NCBI GenBank assembly: GCA_030539475.1
Contig: JAUNRY010000114.1
Span: forward strand, 1-6,999
Origin: Bacteroidia bacterium
Lineage (GTDB): Bacteria; Bacteroidota; Bacteroidia; Bacteroidales; Dysgonomonadaceae
Direction of reading: 5' to 3'
Length of the DNA stretch: 6,999 nucleotides
Each line of letters opens with the position of its first letter. Positions within the stretch are counted from its first letter, which is position 1. A program made the translations under genes and the position numbers. The notes beneath the pieces were generated by a model that worked only from the letters and a program-made list of their open reading frames with translations, was not told where the DNA came from and searched no databases. This document shows positions 5,459 to 6,999 of the stretch, piece after piece.

Positions 5459-6880
5459 ATGAGATTTACACCCGAAAAATACGCGATTCCCGATGTACCG
5501 ATGCAACCTTTCATCGACACCGACGAAATTTGGGATTACATCAACAACACCGTTTCCACACCCGATAGGGTAAAAGAAGTAGTTGCCAGATCGCTCGCGA
5601 AAAACCGCCTGAACCTCGAAGAGACGGCCGTACTGATAAACGCTGACGACGCCGAATCTGTTGCACTCATAAAAAACGGCGCCAAAGAATTGAAAACCCG
5701 CGTTTACGGCAATCGTATCGTGCTGTTTGCCCCGCTTTACGTGGGAAATAAATGTTCCAACAACTGCACGTATTGCGGTTTTCGGGCATCGAACACGGCG
5801 CAGGTGCGCAAAACGCTTTCGGACAACGAGCTCGTGAAAGAAATTGAAGCGCTGGAAGACAGCGGACAAAAACGATTGATCCTCGTTTACGGCGAACACG
5901 CGCAATACAGCCCCGAATACATTGCCGAAACCGTGAAAACCGCTTACAGCGTGAAGAAAGGAAACGGCGAAATTCGTCGTGTAAATATCAATGCTGCCCC
6001 ACTCGATATCGAAGGATTTCGCACGGTAAAAGAAGCCGGTATTGGCACGTATCAGATTTTTCAGGAAACGTACCATCGCGAAGCGTACAAGACCTACCAT
6101 TTGCGCGGCAAAAAAGCCGATTTCGATTATCGCCTCACCTCTTTGGATAGGGCGCAGGAAGCCGGTTTGGACGATGTGGGCATTGGTGCTCTGTTTGGTT
6201 TATACGATTGGCGATTTGAAGTTATGGGGCTGGTTCGCCACACCAATCATCTGGAAGCGTGCTACAACGTTGGTCCGCACACGATCTCCTTCCCAAGAAT
6301 AAAAGACGCGTCGATGTTGCAATTGGGCGACAAATACTTCGTTTCGGATGAAGATTTTGCCCGATTGGTAGCCATTCTCCGTCTGGCTGTTCCCTACACG
6401 GGAATGATTCTTACCGCCCGCGAACCCGAACAATTGCGCAACGAACTTATCCAATTTGGTGTGTCGCAAATTGACGGCGGCACAAAAATAGAACTGGGAA
6501 GCTACAAAGAAAAAGAGAAAAATCACGACCTCAACAAAGGGCAATTCCGCATCAACGACGACCGCTCCCTCAACCAAATCATCGACGAACTTTTGGAGCA
6601 AAATATGCTGCCCTCCTTCTGCACTTCGTGCTACCGAATGGGACGTACCGGCGAGCATTTTATGGAATTTTCCGTTCCCGGTTTCATCAAGCGATTCTGT
6701 TCGCCCAACGCCATCCTCACCCTTGCCGAATATCTGGAAGATTACGCACCCGAACATACTGCCGAAAAAGGATGGGGCGTTATTGAAAAGAACCTGAAAG
6801 AGCTGGAAGAAAAAACACAATCGCGCGTTCGCGAAAGGATTGAAAAAATAAAACAGGGAGAACGGGATTTGTATTTTTGA
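5459..6880 (+). CDS. hydG: [FeFe]-hydrogenase maturase HydG (radical SAM tyrosine lyase)
   Basis: HydG cleaves tyrosine with SAM, releasing p-cresol and supplying the CO and cyanide ligands, as an Fe(CO)(CN) unit, for the H-cluster of [FeFe] hydrogenase. It acts in the cytoplasm with HydE and HydF. The 473 residues are the normal family length. The radical SAM cluster motif CX3CX2C is C99, C103 and C106 in NKCSNNCTYCGFRA. The C-terminal CX2CX22C motif binding the second, ligand-forming cluster is C388, C391 and C414, in FCTSCYRMGRTGEHF and KRFCSPNA. This second motif separates HydG from ThiH, its closest relative. Both are intact, so the protein should be active. hydE and hydF are not in the window. 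The gene upstream is unrelated and ends in a terminator, so hydG probably uses its own promoter at 5426-5433. A coiled, charged tail (442-470) ends the protein. Confidence 0.97.
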   Translation: MRFTPEKYAIPDVPMQPFIDTDEIWDYINNTVSTPDRVKEVVARSLAKNRLNLEETAVLINADDAESVALIKNGAKELKTRVYGNRIVLFAPLYVGNKCSNNCTYCGFRASNTAQVRKTLSDNELVKEIEALEDSGQKRLILVYGEHAQYSPEYIAETVKTAYSVKKGNGEIRRVNINAAPLDIEGFRTVKEAGIGTYQIFQETYHREAYKTYHLRGKKADFDYRLTSLDRAQEAGLDDVGIGALFGLYDWRFEVMGLVRHTNHLEACYNVGPHTISFPRIKDASMLQLGDKYFVSDEDFARLVAILRLAVPYTGMILTAREPEQLRNELIQFGVSQIDGGTKIELGSYKEKEKNHDLNKGQFRINDDRSLNQIIDELLEQNMLPSFCTSCYRMGRTGEHFMEFSVPGFIKRFCSPNAILTLAEYLEDYAPEHTAEKGWGVIEKNLKELEEKTQSRVRERIEKIKQGERDLYF

Positions 6881-6886
6881 GTTTCG

Positions 6887-6932
6887 CCACTAAGACATAA
6901 AAAAATATTGCGTGAATGTTGACTCACTAAGA
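6887..6932. repeat. Short direct repeats CACTAAGA after hydG
   Basis: CACTAAGA occurs twice in the intergenic region, at 6888-6895 and 6925-6932, the first within CGCCACTAAGACAT. The spacing is about 37 bases. No stem with a T-run is present, so this does not look like a hydG terminator. It resembles degraded units of an intergenic repeat; that reading is inference. Confidence 0.35.
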
Positions 6933-6949
6933 TTTTGTTTTTATATTTG
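6919..6949 (+). promoter_or_regulatory. Predicted promoter for the gene leaving the right edge
   Basis: TATATTTG (6942-6949) is an exact TAnnTTTG -7 element. TTG (6919-6921) lies upstream after a 20-base spacer. The leader to the ATG at 6971 would be about 16 bases. The second CACTAAGA repeat falls inside the spacer. Confidence 0.5.
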
Positions 6950-6970
6950 CAACTGAAAAATGGTATCAAT

Positions 6971-6999
6971 ATGAGCCGAAAAGAAAAATTGTTGAAAAG
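6971..6999 (+). CDS. Start of an unidentified gene, cut by the right edge
   Basis: ATG at 6971 is followed by nine complete codons, MSRKEKLLK, with no stop before the edge. It lies 22 bases after a well-formed TAnnTTTG element, which is the main support for a real start. An ATG at 6960 is followed by a stop after four codons and is not used. Nine residues cannot identify a family. A lysine-rich opening like this occurs in several small proteins, including some toxin-antitoxin components, and nothing specific suggests HydE or HydF. Confidence 0.45.

Noticed and set aside
5423..6820. Two long minus-strand open frames of 225 and 206 codons antisense to hydG
   Set aside because: hydG is certain, with both cluster motifs. 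Long antisense frames follow from its codon bias. No promoter or family match is seen for them.
6881..6941. Terminator after hydG
   Set aside because: Only a 4-bp GTGA/TCAC inverted repeat without a T-run directly behind it was found.

Overview
The window looks like chromosome from an anaerobic member of the Bacteroidota, probably Bacteroidales. Three lines of evidence support this. The protein families have the Bacteroidales style. Start codons lack Shine-Dalgarno sequences and sit behind A/T-rich leaders. At least six intergenic sites match the Bacteroidota -7 promoter element TAnnTTTG exactly. A HydG-type [FeFe]-hydrogenase maturase points to hydrogen metabolism and therefore to an anaerobic lifestyle. 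The species cannot be named from this sequence alone.

Left part (1-1871), all on the minus strand. In transcription order it holds a higB-higA type II toxin-antitoxin pair, ribE (riboflavin synthase), a 110-bp intergenic stretch packed with small hairpins, and a REP-associated tyrosine transposase (RAYT) that runs off the left edge. Two of the hairpins are divergently oriented copies of one REP-like unit, with compensating base changes in the stem. One abuts the ribE stop codon and the other lies just upstream of the RAYT start. ribE is thus a housekeeping gene caught between a toxin-antitoxin module and a RAYT/REP system.

Middle part (1894-3943). dapA (lysine and diaminopimelate synthesis, minus strand) ends in a compact terminator whose T-rich tail runs straight into the higBA promoter. 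Divergent from dapA, across a 200-bp region with a promoter candidate for each direction, lies a gene for a roughly seven-helix membrane protein of unknown function.

Right part (3991-6999), plus strand. A Tat-exported Gfo/Idh/MocA-type oxidoreductase has its own promoter and a strong terminator, so it is probably monocistronic. hydG follows; its predicted -7 element lies inside the downstream arm of that terminator hairpin. After hydG come short CACTAAGA repeats, another promoter candidate and the first nine codons of a gene that leaves the window. hydE and hydF are not in the window.

No gene-free stretch exceeds 300 bases. No tRNA, rRNA, CRISPR array or complete insertion sequence was seen. 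The strongest candidate for something not yet described is the REP-like hairpin cluster paired with the RAYT gene.
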